Below, piece by piece: positions 25,821-35,737 of a stretch of DNA of 64,000 nucleotides (position 1 is its first letter; each line of letters opens with the position of its first letter). Made by a program: the position numbers and the translations under genes. Where the stretch lies: the NCBI RefSeq assembly GCF_001667505.1, contig NZ_LZHZ01000019.1, forward strand, positions 1-64,000, read 5' to 3'. Source of the DNA: Mycobacterium sp. ACS1612. Its GTDB lineage: Bacteria > Actinomycetota > Actinomycetes > Mycobacteriales > Mycobacteriaceae. The notes beneath the pieces were generated by a model that did no database searches, was not told the origin of the DNA, and saw only the letters and a program-made list of their open reading frames with translations.

Positions 25821-26271
25821 GCGTCTGCATCTCGGCTGGACCCGCTGGTCGAACGGATCGGGCTTCGAGACGTCGTATCTGGTCGTGCACGAGGGCGACG
25901 AACATGGCCGGTTCAGCTACGAGGGTCGCTTCGACGACGACGATTTCCAGGGCGCTTATCGGGAGCTGGAGCGTCGCTACTACGCGGGCGAGGGTGCGGC
26001 GTTCGCCGAAGCGGGTGAGGCCCAGACCGAGTGGCTGGTCGCATTGAACAGCGCGACGGCGACAGCCGTCTCGTCGCGAACATGGCTCTCAGCCCTGTTG
26101 TGGGTATCGCCCGCGTGCTGCGTCGACCGCATCGAGCGCGAGGCCGTCGGCAACGACGGCGAGCCCTATGCGTGGACGCGGCTCAGCGTGGTCGAGTTCC
26201 GCAACTCACAGATGACCTCAGAGCGCGAGTTCGACATCGACGACGAAGAGCGAGCTAGCGTGGAGTCATGA
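23304..26271 (+). repeat. Tandem 825-bp coding repeat, three full units and one decayed
   Basis: Unit starts, judged at the SRLAV-type codons, are 23304, 24129 and 24954, exactly 825 bp (275 codons) apart. Units share strings such as GRFDEDDFEGAYREL and AFAYAEERVRA at protein level and near-identical DNA around them (for example the segments at 24475-24500 and 25297-25322). The expected fourth unit begins near 25765 but lacks about 194 bp relative to unit three, which breaks the frame, and about 117 bp more inside its second half. The pattern points to duplication and unequal exchange within the gene. Confidence 0.85.
25765..26271 (+). pseudogene. Frameshifted fourth repeat unit of the cyclase gene
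   Basis: In a different frame from the upstream gene, this stretch encodes EQYDRFEGRSLAVRGKRLHL, GRFDDDDFQGAYRELERRYY, WLVALN joined directly to SRTWLSALLWVSP, and REFDIDDEE, i.e. both halves of a repeat unit with internal loss. The frame ends at TGA 26269-26271, which overlaps the msrB ATG (26268). Before the deletion the giant gene probably ran through to this stop and was coupled to msrB. As it stands it lacks its own good start (an ATG-less frame with an internal TTG-type start at 25771) and is probably not translated efficiently. Confidence 0.8.
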
Positions 26272-26681
26272 CAACACCGGCCCCCAAACTGCAGCTCACC
26301 AACGACGAGTGGCGCAAGAAGCTGACGCCTGAGGAGTTCCACATCCTTCGCGAGGCCGGCACCGAGCGGCCCTTCACCGGTGAATACACCGACACCAAGA
26401 CCGAAGGCGTCTACGAGTGCCGTGCCTGCGGTGCCGAATTGTTCCGCAGCAGCGAGAAGTTCGAGTCGCACTGCGGTTGGCCGTCGTTTTTCGACCCGGC
26501 CAACTCGGACGCGGTGATTCTGCGCGCCGACGACTCGCTGGGCATGCATCGCGTCGAGGTGCTGTGCGCCAACTGCCACAGCCATCTCGGTCACGTCTTC
26601 GAGGGCGAGGGCTACCCGACGCCCACCGATCAGCGCTATTGCATCAACTCGATCTCGCTGCGGCTGGTACCCGCCAGCTAG
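26268..26681 (+). CDS. msrB: Peptide-methionine (R)-S-oxide reductase MsrB
   Basis: The 137-residue protein has the full MsrB domain: LTPEEFHILREAGTERPFTG, zinc-binding CRACG and CANCH pairs, HCGWPSFFDP, HRVEVLC, SHLGHVFEGEG and the catalytic-cysteine motif RYCINSISL. It reduces the R-epimer of methionine sulfoxide in the cytoplasm. It corresponds to Rv2674. The start overlaps the stop of the decayed repeat reading frame, so translation may have been coupled to the upstream gene. A large hairpin follows the stop codon. Confidence 0.95.
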   Translation: MTTPAPKLQLTNDEWRKKLTPEEFHILREAGTERPFTGEYTDTKTEGVYECRACGAELFRSSEKFESHCGWPSFFDPANSDAVILRADDSLGMHRVEVLCANCHSHLGHVFEGEGYPTPTDQRYCINSISLRLVPAS

Positions 26682-26690
26682 TTTTTCGGC

Positions 26691-26747
26691 CGAACGTTCC
26701 TTACCGCTCGAAAATCTGCCGAATTTTCGAGCGGTAAGGAACGTTCG
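26691..26747. terminator. Perfect 25-bp hairpin between convergent genes
   Basis: Arms 26691-26715 and 26723-26747 are perfectly complementary (25 bp, starting CGAACGTTCC), with a 7-nt loop CTGCCGA. It sits 10 bases after the msrB stop and 46 bases before the stop of the convergent methyltransferase gene. A bidirectional terminator is the simplest reading. Its length and perfection exceed ordinary mycobacterial terminators, so a small palindromic mobile element is the alternative. Confidence 0.75.
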
Positions 26748-26792
26748 CGGCAGCTGGGCAGCTAGGGCGCGGCAGCTGGACAGGCCCGCGGG

Positions 26793-27536
26793 CTAGTCGA
26801 CGCGGGTGGCGTGCACTTCCCAGAACGGCATGTGCATCCGCCCGTCGGTCAACCACGGTTCGATGACGCGGATGCGCTCCACCAGCGGAGCTATCTGCGA
26901 GGCCGCCTCCGGGTTGCGCGCCGCCATCATCTCGAAGGTTTCCAGGCTGATGTTGCCCTGATAGGTCGTCGGGCCCAGGTAGGTGATCTCCCACCCCGCG
27001 GGCGGCAACACCTGGCGGAAGTCGTCCTCCGACAGCGACCGCGGCATTTTGAAGCCGTTGACGTTGTGCGCGCCGAACTCGAACATGAACAGCCGCGCGC
27101 CGGGCTTGGTGACCCGGTGCAAGGCCTGCGCATAGGACCGCTGCAGTTCGGGCGCGTCGCTGAACACGTGATAGAAGGCGCAGTCGACGACGGTGTCGAA
27201 CCGACCGTCGAGACCGTCGAGCTTCGTCGCATCGGCCACCCGGAAGTCGACCGAGACGCCCGCCTTGGCGGCGTTCTGCCTGGCGCGCTCGATGGCCGCG
27301 GGCGATGCGTCGATGCCGGTGGCCGACAGCCCCTTCGATGCGTAGTGAATCGCGTGGTGGCCGGGTCCGGTGCCGGGGTCGAGCACCTCACCCTTGATCG
27401 CGCCGAGCGCCACCAGTTGCTGCACGACGGGCTGCGGCCCGCCGATGTCCCACGGCGTGGCCGCGGGTAGGCCGTGCGACGTCCGTTCGTCGCGATACAT
27501 CTCGTCGAAGCGGTTCGGATCTGTCGGAGCAGTCAT
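26793..27536 (-). CDS. Class I SAM-dependent methyltransferase, Rv2675c-like
   Basis: The 247-residue protein has motif I EVLDPGTGPGHHAIHYASKG with a Pro in place of the more usual Gly or Cys before GTGPG, motif II TGIDASPAAIERAR, the ADATKLDGLDGRFDTVVDCA motif and LFMFEFGAHNV. It is a Methyltransf_11/25-type enzyme acting on small molecules; the substrate is unknown. Position opposite msrB corresponds to Rv2675c. It faces msrB across the 25-bp hairpin. Confidence 0.88.
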   Translation of the reverse strand: MTAPTDPNRFDEMYRDERTSHGLPAATPWDIGGPQPVVQQLVALGAIKGEVLDPGTGPGHHAIHYASKGLSATGIDASPAAIERARQNAAKAGVSVDFRVADATKLDGLDGRFDTVVDCAFYHVFSDAPELQRSYAQALHRVTKPGARLFMFEFGAHNVNGFKMPRSLSEDDFRQVLPPAGWEITYLGPTTYQGNISLETFEMMAARNPEAASQIAPLVERIRVIEPWLTDGRMHMPFWEVHATRVD

Positions 27537-27679
27537 GCCGCCGAGGATAGGCCGACTAACTCAACGCGCCGGTCAAAGTGCAAATCGGCCGCCGACCGGC
27601 TCTAACGGTCCCAAAGGGAGCTAACTGATATGCCGCCGGATCTGGTTGACTATGCGCAAACCAACCCACCCCGAGGACG

Positions 27680-30613
27680 GTGTTGAGCACTCCGACTATC
27701 GCCCCCGCAACCGCCGCGGCCAAGCCACCGCGACACGGCATAGCGAAGTGGATCCGCCGGTTGGCGGTCCCGATCATCGTCGGCTGGGTCGCGCTGATCG
27801 TTTTCCTGAACGTGACCGTGCCGCAGCTCGAAACCGTCGGCGAGATGCGGTCGGTGTCGATGTCTCCGAAAGAGGCACCGTCGGTCGCCGCGATGATGCG
27901 GATCGGCAAGGTCTTCGAGGAGTTCGACTCCGACAGCTCGGCCATGATAGTGCTCGAGGGCGACAAGCCTCTCGGCCCTGACTCGCACGCCTTCTACGAC
28001 GAGATGATCGCCAAGCTGCGGGCCGACAAGAAGCACGTGCAGCACATCCAGGACTTCTGGGGTGACCCGTTGACGCGGGCAGGCGCCCAGAGCGAGGACG
28101 GCAAGGCCGCCTACGTGCAGGTGTATCTGGCGGGCAACATGGGCGAGGCGCTCGGCAACGAGTCGGTCGCCGCAGTGCAGAAGCTCGTCGAGAGCCTGCC
28201 CCCACCCCCTGGCGTCAAGGTCTTCGTCACCGGCGGCCCCGCGATGCAGGCCGATCAGGAGCGCGCGGGCAACAGCAGCATCCGCACCATCGAGATCGTG
28301 ACGATCGTCGTCATCATCACGATGCTGCTGTTCTTTTACCGCTCGATCTTCACGGTCGTGCTGGTGCTGTTGATGCTGATGCTGGGGTTGTCGGCGACCC
28401 GCGGCGTGGTGGCGTTCCTCGGCTATCACGACCTGATAGGGCTGTCGACGTTCGCCACCCAGCTGTTGGTGACCCTCGCGATCGCGGCCACCACCGACTA
28501 TGCGATCTTCCTGATCGGCCGATATCAGGAGGCGCGCACGGTCGGCGAAGACCGAGAATTGGCCTTCTACACGATGTTTCACGGCACCGCCCATGTGGTG
28601 CTCGGTTCGGGTATGACGATCGCAGGCGCGACGTTCTGCCTGTCGTTCACCCGACTGCCCTACTTCCAGACGCTGGGTGTCCCGCTCGCGGTCGGCATGG
28701 TCGTCGGTGTGTTCGCGGCGTTGACGCTGGGCCCCGCGCTGATCACCGTCGCGAGCCGGTTCGGATTGCTGGAACCCAAGCGCGCGATGCGAATCCGATT
28801 CTGGCGTCGGTTGGGGGCGGCCATCGTCCGATGGCCGGGCTGGATCCTGACGATGACCGTCTTCCTCGCGCTGATTGGCCTGCTGACCCTTCCCGGCTAC
28901 GAACCCAGCTACAACGACCGCAAATACCTGCCGGCCGACCTGCCCGCCAACCAGGGCTTCGCAGCGGCGGAACGGCACTTCCCGGTGTCCCGGATGAACC
29001 CCGAAATGCTGCTGGTCGAAACCAATCACGACCTACGCAACTCGGCGGACTTCCTGGTGATCGAGCGGATCGCCAAAGCCGTGACGAAGGTGCCGGGCAT
29101 CGGCCGGGTGCAGGCGATCACGCGGCCCGAGGGCAAGCCGATCAAGTTCAGCACGATTCCGGCGCAGATGAGCATGAGCGGCACCTTCCAGGAGATGAAC
29201 CGCGACTACATGCACAACGTGATGGCCCTGATGAAGGTGCAGGCCAACGACATGCAGAAGACCGTCGACACGATGGACCGGATGATCGTGCTGATGGAAC
29301 AGATGAGCGCGACAACACACAGCATGGTGGGCAAGTCCAACCAGATGGCAGTCGATGTCGCCGAATTGCGGGACCACATATCCGATTTCGATGATTTCTT
29401 CCGCCCGATTCGTAACTATCTGTACTGGGAACCGCACTGCTTCAACATCCCGGTCTGCTGGTCCCTGCGGTCGACCTTCGATGCACTCGACGGCGTCGAC
29501 ACCATGACCGACGACTTCCAGAGTCTGCTGCCGGACTTGAACAAACTCGACGCTCTGATGCCGCAGATGATCGCGACCATGCCGCCGACGATCGAAACCA
29601 TGAAGAACGCGCGCGACATGATGCTGAGCATGCAGTCCAGCCAGTCCAGCATGCAGGATCAGCAGCACGAGATGAACGAGAACCAGACCGCGATGGGGGA
29701 CGCGTTCAACGACTCGCTGAACGACGATACGTTCTACTTGCCGCCAGAGATCTTCCAGAACAAGGATTTTCAGCGCGGCATGGACAACTTCATCTCGCCC
29801 AACGGCCACGCCGTCCGGTTCATCATCTCCCATGAGGAAGATCCGCTGTCGGCCGACGGCATCAAGCGCATCGACGCAATCAAGAACGCCACGTTCGAGG
29901 CCATCAAGGGCACCCCGCTGGAAGGCTCACAGGTCTACATCGGCGGTACCGCATCGACATTCAAGGACATGGAGGACGGCAACCGCTACGACCTGATGAT
30001 CGCCGGCGTCGCCGCGCTGACCCTGATCTTCATCATCATGCTGCTCATCACGCGCGGTGTCGTGGCCGCGGCCGTCATCGTCGGCACGGTGGTGCTGTCG
30101 CTGGGCGCCTCGTTCGGGCTGTCGGTGTTGTTCTGGCAGCACCTGTTGGGCATTCAGCTGGAGTTCATGGTGATGGCGATGGCGGTGATCATCCTGCTGG
30201 CCGTCGGCGCGGACTACAACCTGCTGTTGGTCGCGCGGATGAAGGAAGAGATTCCTGCCGGGATCAACACCGGCATCATCCGCGCCATGGGCGGTAGCGG
30301 ATCAGTCGTCACCGCTGCGGGATTGGTCTTCGCCTTCACCATGATGTCGATGGCGGTGAGCGCGATGGTGATCGTCGCCCAGATCGGCACCACCATCGGC
30401 CTGGGCCTGCTGTTCGACACACTGGTGATCCGCGCCTTCATGACGCCGTCGATTGCGGCGTTGCTCGGCCCGTGGTTCTGGTGGCCGCAGCGGGTCCGGT
30501 CCCAGCCGATGTCGGCGCGGATGAGGCGGTTGGCCCGTGCCCGGGCTACGGGATTGGCGCCTGGGGGTTCGAGTCCGGCCCCTCCCCCGCGTACAGGGGC
30601 GCAGGACCAGTGA
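27680..30613 (+). CDS. MmpL-family RND transporter (MmpL4/5-like)
   Basis: The 977-residue protein has twelve membrane helices in the RND plan. The two halves carry the proton-relay Asp-Tyr pairs in [16 protein letters not shown] and [16 protein letters not shown]. The large second periplasmic domain has a long Met/Gln-rich coiled coil ([17 protein letters not shown]... [20 protein letters not shown]) and a nearby cysteine pair (HCFNIPVC), the form seen in MmpL4/MmpL5 siderophore and lipid exporters. Such proteins normally work with an MmpS accessory encoded just upstream, and none is seen here. Start is GTG 27680 (TTG 27683 is possible) after a GAGGAC site. Confidence 0.9.
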   Translation: MLSTPTIAPATAAAKPPRHGIAKWIRRLAVPIIVGWVALIVFLNVTVPQLETVGEMRSVSMSPKEAPSVAAMMRIGKVFEEFDSDSSAMIVLEGDKPLGPDSHAFYDEMIAKLRADKKHVQHIQDFWGDPLTRAGAQSEDGKAAYVQVYLAGNMGEALGNESVAAVQKLVESLPPPPGVKVFVTGGPAMQADQERAGNSSIRTIEIVTIVVIITMLLFFYRSIFTVVLVLLMLMLGLSATRGVVAFLGYHDLIGLSTFATQLLVTLAIAATTDYAIFLIGRYQEARTVGEDRELAFYTMFHGTAHVVLGSGMTIAGATFCLSFTRLPYFQTLGVPLAVGMVVGVFAALTLGPALITVASRFGLLEPKRAMRIRFWRRLGAAIVRWPGWILTMTVFLALIGLLTLPGYEPSYNDRKYLPADLPANQGFAAAERHFPVSRMNPEMLLVETNHDLRNSADFLVIERIAKAVTKVPGIGRVQAITRPEGKPIKFSTIPAQMSMSGTFQEMNRDYMHNVMALMKVQANDMQKTVDTMDRMIVLMEQMSATTHSMVGKSNQMAVDVAELRDHISDFDDFFRPIRNYLYWEPHCFNIPVCWSLRSTFDALDGVDTMTDDFQSLLPDLNKLDALMPQMIATMPPTIETMKNARDMMLSMQSSQSSMQDQQHEMNENQTAMGDAFNDSLNDDTFYLPPEIFQNKDFQRGMDNFISPNGHAVRFIISHEEDPLSADGIKRIDAIKNATFEAIKGTPLEGSQVYIGGTASTFKDMEDGNRYDLMIAGVAALTLIFIIMLLITRGVVAAAVIVGTVVLSLGASFGLSVLFWQHLLGIQLEFMVMAMAVIILLAVGADYNLLLVARMKEEIPAGINTGIIRAMGGSGSVVTAAGLVFAFTMMSMAVSAMVIVAQIGTTIGLGLLFDTLVIRAFMTPSIAALLGPWFWWPQRVRSQPMSARMRRLARARATGLAPGGSSPAPPPRTGAQDQ

Positions 30614-30803
30614 TGGCGGGCACCGCCTTCGTGATCGCCGGCTTCGACGGCGGTGTCGACGTGGTCGGGCCGCTCCAGTTTCCGGCCGCGGTGACCTCAG
30701 CGCCCTGGTTGTAGATGACCGCCGCACCACCCAGCACGATCAGGGCGCCGCTACCAACCACCGCGGCACTCAACCGCAATTGGTGAACCGATCTCAGCTT
30801 CAT
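30546..30803 (-). CDS. Small single-pass membrane or secreted protein
   Basis: The 85-residue protein has a basic N-terminus and one hydrophobic helix ([20 protein letters not shown]) followed by a Pro/Thr-rich tail ([30 protein letters not shown]). A GAGGGGAGCAG ribosome-binding site precedes the ATG at 30803. Its 3' 68 bases overlap the end of the convergent mmpL gene. Composition and a good start argue that it is real; the role is unknown. Confidence 0.6.
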   Translation of the reverse strand: MKLRSVHQLRLSAAVVGSGALIVLGGAAVIYNQGAEVTAAGNWSGPTTSTPPSKPAITKAVPAITGPAPLYAGEGPDSNPQAPIP

Positions 30804-30949
30804 CGCCGTCTGCTCCCCTCGTCGCCTGTAAATCCAGTCAACACCGAAAAACTGGAATCACCCTGACGGCGGGATGCGAATCGACTACGCGCACCGTTCA
30901 CAGCGTTCAGGCAGCCCTAAGGCGCTGTGCAACAACGCCGTTAGCAAAT
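30804..30949. other. Short intergenic region upstream of the small membrane gene
   Basis: Nothing strongly structured was recognised. It includes one minus-strand copy of the GAGCAGACG nonamer (30807-30815) inside the leader of the small membrane gene and lies just after the mez stop codon. Confidence 0.4.
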
Positions 30950-32596
30950 TCAGCTGCGATACTCCGGGATCCACCGAACCTCAGCGATACGCTGGTTGAG
31001 TTGTTCGGCGGTGCGATGCGGCGCCACTCCGTCGGCGATCGCCTGCAGTCCCACTGCATGCGCGATACGGACTGCCACCGCGGGGACGTCCGCCCAGGCG
31101 GGCAGCAGCGGCAGGTGCGGATCCACCAGCGCGGGTGATTCGTCGCCGAGTGCGGCCGCGGCGACACGCATCATCTCGTCGGTCACCCGGGTGGCCTGCG
31201 CCGCGGTGACGGCAAGACCCATCGCCGGGAAGATATAGACGTTGTTGCACTGGGCGATTGGCCGCTCCCCCCCGTCGCGGTGCAGCGGCGCGAACGGCGA
31301 ACCGGTGGCGATCAGCGCGCGCCCGTCAGTCCACGCATCCAGTTCCGCGGGATGCGCTTCGGCGCGGCTGGTGGGGTTCGACAACGGGAAGATGATTGGC
31401 CGCTGAGTCTTCGCGGCGAGCTCACGCACGATGTCTTCGGTGAAAGCCCCTGCAGCCGTGGATAACCCGAGTAGCACGCCGACGTCGACATGGTGAACCA
31501 CGTCGGCCAGTTGCGCTGGGCCGGACAAACCCCAGCCTGCCACGACGTTCGCGGGTTTCGCGAACCTGCGTTGTTCCGGGGACAGGTCGGCGCGGTCGTC
31601 GGTGAGTAATCCGACCACGTCGACCACCCAGATCCGTTCGGCCGCATCGGCTTCCGACAAACCCTGGGCCACCATCTCACGCCTCACCATGTCGAGCACA
31701 CCGATGCCCGCCGAACCCGCTCCCAGCATCACGACCTGCTGTTGCGACACCGGGCGGCCCGCCACCTTCGCTGCGCCGTGCAGTGCGCCGAGCGTCACCG
31801 CCGCGGTGCCTTGGATGTCGTCGTTGAACGTCAGCAACTTGTCGCGGTAGCGCTGCAGAATCGGAAGCGCGTGCGCCGTCGCGAAATCCTCCCACTGCAG
31901 TAGCACATCGGGTAGCTCCTCGTGCACCGCCTCGACGAATTCGTCGATGAACGCGTAGTACTCGTCGTCACCGATCCGCCGGTGCCGCCACCCGAGATAC
32001 TGTGGGTCTTCCAGCAATTCGACGTTGTCGGTGCCCACGTCGAGCACGATCGGAAGCGTGCGCGCCGGGTCGATTCCGCCGATCAGCGTGTACAGCGACA
32101 GCTTCCCGATCGGGATGCCCATTCCGCCGATCCCCTGGTCGCCAAGGCCGAGGATGCGTTGCCCATCGGTCACCACGATCACATCGACTTCGCGATGCGG
32201 CCGATTGCGAAGCACCTCACGCAATTCGGCCCGATCCGGATACGACACGAAGAGGCCCCGCGGCCGGCGATAGATTTCGCTGAAGCGCTGACACGCTTCA
32301 CCGACGGTCGGGGTATACACGATAGGCATGGTCTCGGCGATGTTGTCCCGCAGCAGGCGGTAAAACAACGTCTCGTTGCGGTCCTGTAACGCACGCAGGT
32401 AAATGTGCTTGTCGAGACCCTCACGGCGAGTAGAGAACTCGTTCCACGAGTGCTGGACCTGTTGCTCCAGCGTCTTCTCCGCGGTCGGCAGCAGCCCCAG
32501 CAGGCCGTACTTGCGCCGTTCCTCGTGGGTGAATGCCGTTCCTTTGGTCTGCAACGCGTCGAACAGCAAGTCTCGTCCAGTCTTGGCCTCAGACAA
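30950..32596 (-). CDS. mez: NAD-dependent malic enzyme
   Basis: The 548-residue protein, the same length as M. tuberculosis Mez, carries the malic-enzyme blocks: YTPTVGEACQRFSEIYRRPR, VVTDGQRILGLGDQGIGGMG with the following IPIGK, LLQWEDFATAHALPILQRYR, LTFNDDIQGTAAVTLGALHG (metal and substrate) and the Rossmann motif VMLGAGSAGIGVLDMV. It converts malate to pyruvate and CO2 with NAD(P)+. I chose TTG 32596, which follows GGAAGG by seven bases; the frame is open further upstream but within hemQ. It begins 23 bases after hemQ, so it is probably the last gene of the hem operon here, unlike in M. tuberculosis where mez (Rv2332) is elsewhere. Confidence 0.92.
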   Translation of the reverse strand: MSEAKTGRDLLFDALQTKGTAFTHEERRKYGLLGLLPTAEKTLEQQVQHSWNEFSTRREGLDKHIYLRALQDRNETLFYRLLRDNIAETMPIVYTPTVGEACQRFSEIYRRPRGLFVSYPDRAELREVLRNRPHREVDVIVVTDGQRILGLGDQGIGGMGIPIGKLSLYTLIGGIDPARTLPIVLDVGTDNVELLEDPQYLGWRHRRIGDDEYYAFIDEFVEAVHEELPDVLLQWEDFATAHALPILQRYRDKLLTFNDDIQGTAAVTLGALHGAAKVAGRPVSQQQVVMLGAGSAGIGVLDMVRREMVAQGLSEADAAERIWVVDVVGLLTDDRADLSPEQRRFAKPANVVAGWGLSGPAQLADVVHHVDVGVLLGLSTAAGAFTEDIVRELAAKTQRPIIFPLSNPTSRAEAHPAELDAWTDGRALIATGSPFAPLHRDGGERPIAQCNNVYIFPAMGLAVTAAQATRVTDEMMRVAAAALGDESPALVDPHLPLLPAWADVPAVAVRIAHAVGLQAIADGVAPHRTAEQLNQRIAEVRWIPEYRS

Positions 32597-32619
32597 CTGG
32601 AGTCCTTCCGGCGGAGAAG

Positions 32620-33315
32620 TTATGGGAGTTTGTTGACCAACTCTTCCACCCCGACACGGGGACCGGTGAAGAACGGGGTCTCTTCGCGCGTGTGTCGCCT
32701 GGCGTCGGTGGCCCGCAGATCGCGCATCAGGTCCACGATGCGGTACAGCTCGGGCGCCTCGAACGCCAGGATCCACTCGTAGTCGCCGAGCGCGAAGGCG
32801 GGCACCGTGTTTGCCCGCACGTCCTTGTAGCCCCTGGCGGCCATGCCGTGCTCGGCCAGCATGCGGCGGCGCTCCTCGTCGGGCAGCAGATACCACTCGT
32901 AGGACCGAACGAATGGATACACGCAGACGTAGTTGCCCGGCTCCTCGCCGGCCAGGAACGCGGGAATGTGGCTCTTGTTGAACTCGGCGGGCCGGTGCAG
33001 CGCGACGCTGCTCCACACCGCCGTGCTGGCCCGGCCCAGCGCGGTGGTCCGGCGGAAGTCCGAATAGGTCGCCTGCAGCGCCTCCACCGTCTCGGCGTGA
33101 GTCCAGAGCATGAAATCGGCGTCGGCGCGCATGCCCGCGACGTCGTACAGGCCGCGGACCACGACGCCTCGCTCCTCCTGCTGTTTGAGGAAGGTCGTCA
33201 TCTCGTCGACTACGCCCCCGCGGTCGTCACCGAGGACCCCCGGTTGCGCCGCGAACACCGAGAACATCAGGTAGCGGATGGTCGCGTTCAGCTCGTCGAA
33301 ATCCAGCTTGGCCAT
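32620..33315 (-). CDS. hemQ: Coproheme decarboxylase HemQ
   Basis: The 231-residue chlorite-dismutase-fold protein starts [20 protein letters not shown] and contains [35 protein letters not shown] (catalytic Tyr) and [11 protein letters not shown] (haem-ligating His), and ends in EETPFFTGP. HemQ converts coproheme III to haem b, the last step of the coproporphyrin-dependent pathway of Gram-positive bacteria. It follows hemY by five bases in the hemE-hemY-hemQ operon and matches Rv2676c. Confidence 0.95.
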   Translation of the reverse strand: MAKLDFDELNATIRYLMFSVFAAQPGVLGDDRGGVVDEMTTFLKQQEERGVVVRGLYDVAGMRADADFMLWTHAETVEALQATYSDFRRTTALGRASTAVWSSVALHRPAEFNKSHIPAFLAGEEPGNYVCVYPFVRSYEWYLLPDEERRRMLAEHGMAARGYKDVRANTVPAFALGDYEWILAFEAPELYRIVDLMRDLRATDARRHTREETPFFTGPRVGVEELVNKLP

Positions 33316-33320
33316 ACGGT

Positions 33321-34673
33321 CTATCGTGCCACGCGCGCGGTGACCAGCGACGCGGCCGCCCGTGTGGCGGCGGCCACGCAGGCGGGCACCCCGATGCCGT
33401 CCAGATAGCCGCCCGCGACCGCAAGCGTCGGCGGCAGACCGGCCCGCAGTTCGGCCACCACGTGCTGGTGGCCGGGCCCATACTGGGGCATCGCGTCGAT
33501 CCAGCGCTGCACATGGCAGTCGATGGGTTCGACGTTGACCCCGAACACCGTCGCCAGATCCCGCGACGCCCAGGCCAGCAGGTCCTCGTCGCCAGCGCCC
33601 TTGGCCAACTGGTCGCCGAAGCGGCCGTACGACAGTCGGACCAGTTCGACGTTGCCTCGACGCCCCCATTTGCGGCTCGACAACGTAATCGCCTTGGCCT
33701 GCAGGGGATTCCGGTCGGCCACCAACACGCCGGACTGTTCCGGTAGCGGGGTTCCGCCGGGCAAACCCAACGCCACCAGCGCGGTGGACGCCACCTCGAT
33801 GCGGCGCGCGGCGGCCGCCGTTCGCGGGGCCACCCCCTCGATCAGCCGCGGCAGCCGCGGCGCGGGCACGGCCAGCACCGCCGCGTCGGCGGGCCAGCGC
33901 TGACCCTCGTCGTCGACCAACACCCAGCCCTCCGGCGCCCGGTCGACCCGCTCCACGGTCACCTGAGCCCACTGGACGCCGGCCCGGCGGACCAACTCGT
34001 CGACCAGCACGGCGTATCCGCCGTCGACGGCACCGAACACCGACCCCGCCGACGCAGGCGGAAGCGCGTCGCGCACGGCCTCGGTCAGGTTCCTGGCCCC
34101 CCGGTCCAGGGCCGCGGCCAGCGTCGGAACCGCCGACCGGACGCCGATGGTGGCCGCCGACCCCGCGTAGACCCCGGCGAGCAGTGGATCCACCGACCGG
34201 GTCACCACCTGGTCGCCGAATCGATCTCCGACCAGGTCGGCCACCGACGGGTCGGCACCTGGCTGCCAGACAAACGGCCGGTTGGGTTCGTCGAGCATCC
34301 AGCTGATCGTGGCGTCGTCGACCAGCCCCGCCAGCGCCTGCGGCTGCGACGGAATGCCCTGCAGGGTGGCCGCAGGCAGCGGGTGCATCCTTTGCTGGCT
34401 GTAGATCAGCGGCCGGACCCCGGTGGTGCCGATCTGCCGGTTTGCCAGGCCGAGTTCGGCCAGCAGCGCGGGCACCTCGGGCCGTCGCGCGATGAACGCC
34501 TCGGCTCCGACGTCCAGCGGCTGGCCGCCGATCCGTTCGGTGCGCAGCACGCCCCCCAGCCGATCGGCAGGGTCGAACACGGTGATGGTCGCGGTGGGCC
34601 AGGCGACCCGCAGCCGATAGGCCGCGACCAGACCCGAAATCCCGCCTCCGACAACGGCATACGACGTCGTCAT
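33321..34673 (-). CDS. hemY: Coproporphyrinogen III oxidase (HemY/CgoX)
   Basis: The 450-residue flavoprotein has an N-terminal FAD-binding motif [37 protein letters not shown], and a C-terminal [20 protein letters not shown] that closes the FAD site. It oxidises coproporphyrinogen III to coproporphyrin III ahead of ferrochelatase and HemQ. The ATG at 34673 overlaps the hemE stop by four bases (translational coupling). It corresponds to Rv2677c. Confidence 0.94.
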   Translation of the reverse strand: MTTSYAVVGGGISGLVAAYRLRVAWPTATITVFDPADRLGGVLRTERIGGQPLDVGAEAFIARRPEVPALLAELGLANRQIGTTGVRPLIYSQQRMHPLPAATLQGIPSQPQALAGLVDDATISWMLDEPNRPFVWQPGADPSVADLVGDRFGDQVVTRSVDPLLAGVYAGSAATIGVRSAVPTLAAALDRGARNLTEAVRDALPPASAGSVFGAVDGGYAVLVDELVRRAGVQWAQVTVERVDRAPEGWVLVDDEGQRWPADAAVLAVPAPRLPRLIEGVAPRTAAAARRIEVASTALVALGLPGGTPLPEQSGVLVADRNPLQAKAITLSSRKWGRRGNVELVRLSYGRFGDQLAKGAGDEDLLAWASRDLATVFGVNVEPIDCHVQRWIDAMPQYGPGHQHVVAELRAGLPPTLAVAGGYLDGIGVPACVAAATRAAASLVTARVAR

Positions 34674-35737
34674 AGCGAATGCACCAGCGCGACGACATCG
34701 GTGATGACCGACGGGTCCGTGCCCGGCAGTACGCCGTGGCCGAGGTTGAACACGTGCCCGGCGGCACCGGCGTCGACGGCGCGCCGACCGTCCTCGACGA
34801 CGGCGCGCACCGCGGTCTGGGCCACCTCGAACCCCGCGAGCAGCACGACGGGGTCGAGGTTGCCCTGCAGGGCGGTGCCGGGTCGGACGCGGGCGGCGGC
34901 GTCGGTCAGCGACGTTCGCCAGTCGACTCCCACCACGGTTGCGCCGGCCTGCGACATGGCGCCGAGCAACTCGGCGGTGCCCACCCCGAAGTGCGTCATC
35001 GGCGCCCCGGCGCCGGCGAGCGTGGCGAACACCCTGCTGCTGTGGGGCAACACGTAGCTGCGGTAATCGGCCAGCGACAGCGTGCCCGCCCAGGAATCGA
35101 ACACCTGGATGGCGTCCACGCCCGCATCAAGCTGGGTCTGCAGGAACGCGATCGTGATGTCGGTCAGCGCCGTCATCAGCGCATGCCAGGTTCCCGGGTC
35201 GCCGAGCATCATCGCTTTGGTGCGCTCGTGGTGTTTGCTGGGACCGCCTTCGACCAGATAAGAGGCCAACGTGAACGGCGCGCCTGCGAACCCGATGAGC
35301 GGGACGTCGCCCAGTTCGGTCAGCAACTGCGACACCGCCTGCGCGACAGGCGCGACCTGTTGCGGCTCAAGCCCGCTGATCGCTTTCACGTCGGCGATGG
35401 TGCGCACCGGGTGTTCGATCACCGGCCCGACGTCGGGCACGATGTCGAGCTTGACCCCTGCGGCCCGCAGCGGCACGACGATATCGGAGAAAAGGATTGC
35501 TGCATCGACTCCGTGCCGACGGATCGGCTGCATGGTGATCTCGGTGATCAACTCGGGATCGAAGCACGCCTGCATCATGGTGTTCTTGGCCCGCAGCGCA
35601 CGGTACTCGGGCAGCGAGCGGCCTGCCTGCCGCATGAACCACACCGGCACCCGGCCGGGTTTGCGGCCGGTGGCTGCGGCCAGATAGGGCGACTCGGGCA
35701 GCGTGCGGCGGTTCGTCATCGGCCTCAATGCTGCCAT
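34670..35737 (-). CDS. hemE: Uroporphyrinogen decarboxylase
   Basis: The 355-residue protein has the signature [18 protein letters not shown] near the N-terminus and the second signature [17 protein letters not shown], plus the catalytic-Asp region [10 protein letters not shown] and FDSWAGTLS, and the C-terminal [13 protein letters not shown]. It decarboxylates uroporphyrinogen III to coproporphyrinogen III. It is the first gene of the hemE-hemY-hemQ-mez run and is divergent from the DUF3000 gene 117 bases away. Start ATG 35737; ATG 35719 is an alternative. Confidence 0.96.
   Translation of the reverse strand: MAALRPMTNRRTLPESPYLAAATGRKPGRVPVWFMRQAGRSLPEYRALRAKNTMMQACFDPELITEITMQPIRRHGVDAAILFSDIVVPLRAAGVKLDIVPDVGPVIEHPVRTIADVKAISGLEPQQVAPVAQAVSQLLTELGDVPLIGFAGAPFTLASYLVEGGPSKHHERTKAMMLGDPGTWHALMTALTDITIAFLQTQLDAGVDAIQVFDSWAGTLSLADYRSYVLPHSSRVFATLAGAGAPMTHFGVGTAELLGAMSQAGATVVGVDWRTSLTDAAARVRPGTALQGNLDPVVLLAGFEVAQTAVRAVVEDGRRAVDAGAAGHVFNLGHGVLPGTDPSVITDVVALVHSL

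Noticed and set aside
26691-26747. The 25-bp hairpin as the terminal repeats of an insertion sequence
   Set aside because: The arms are only 7 bases apart and no transposase or target-site duplication is nearby.
32620-34767. 715-codon frame that would fuse upstream sequence to HemQ
   Set aside because: The upstream 480 codons are an out-of-frame reading of hemY; HemQ starts at 33315, directly after the hemY stop.
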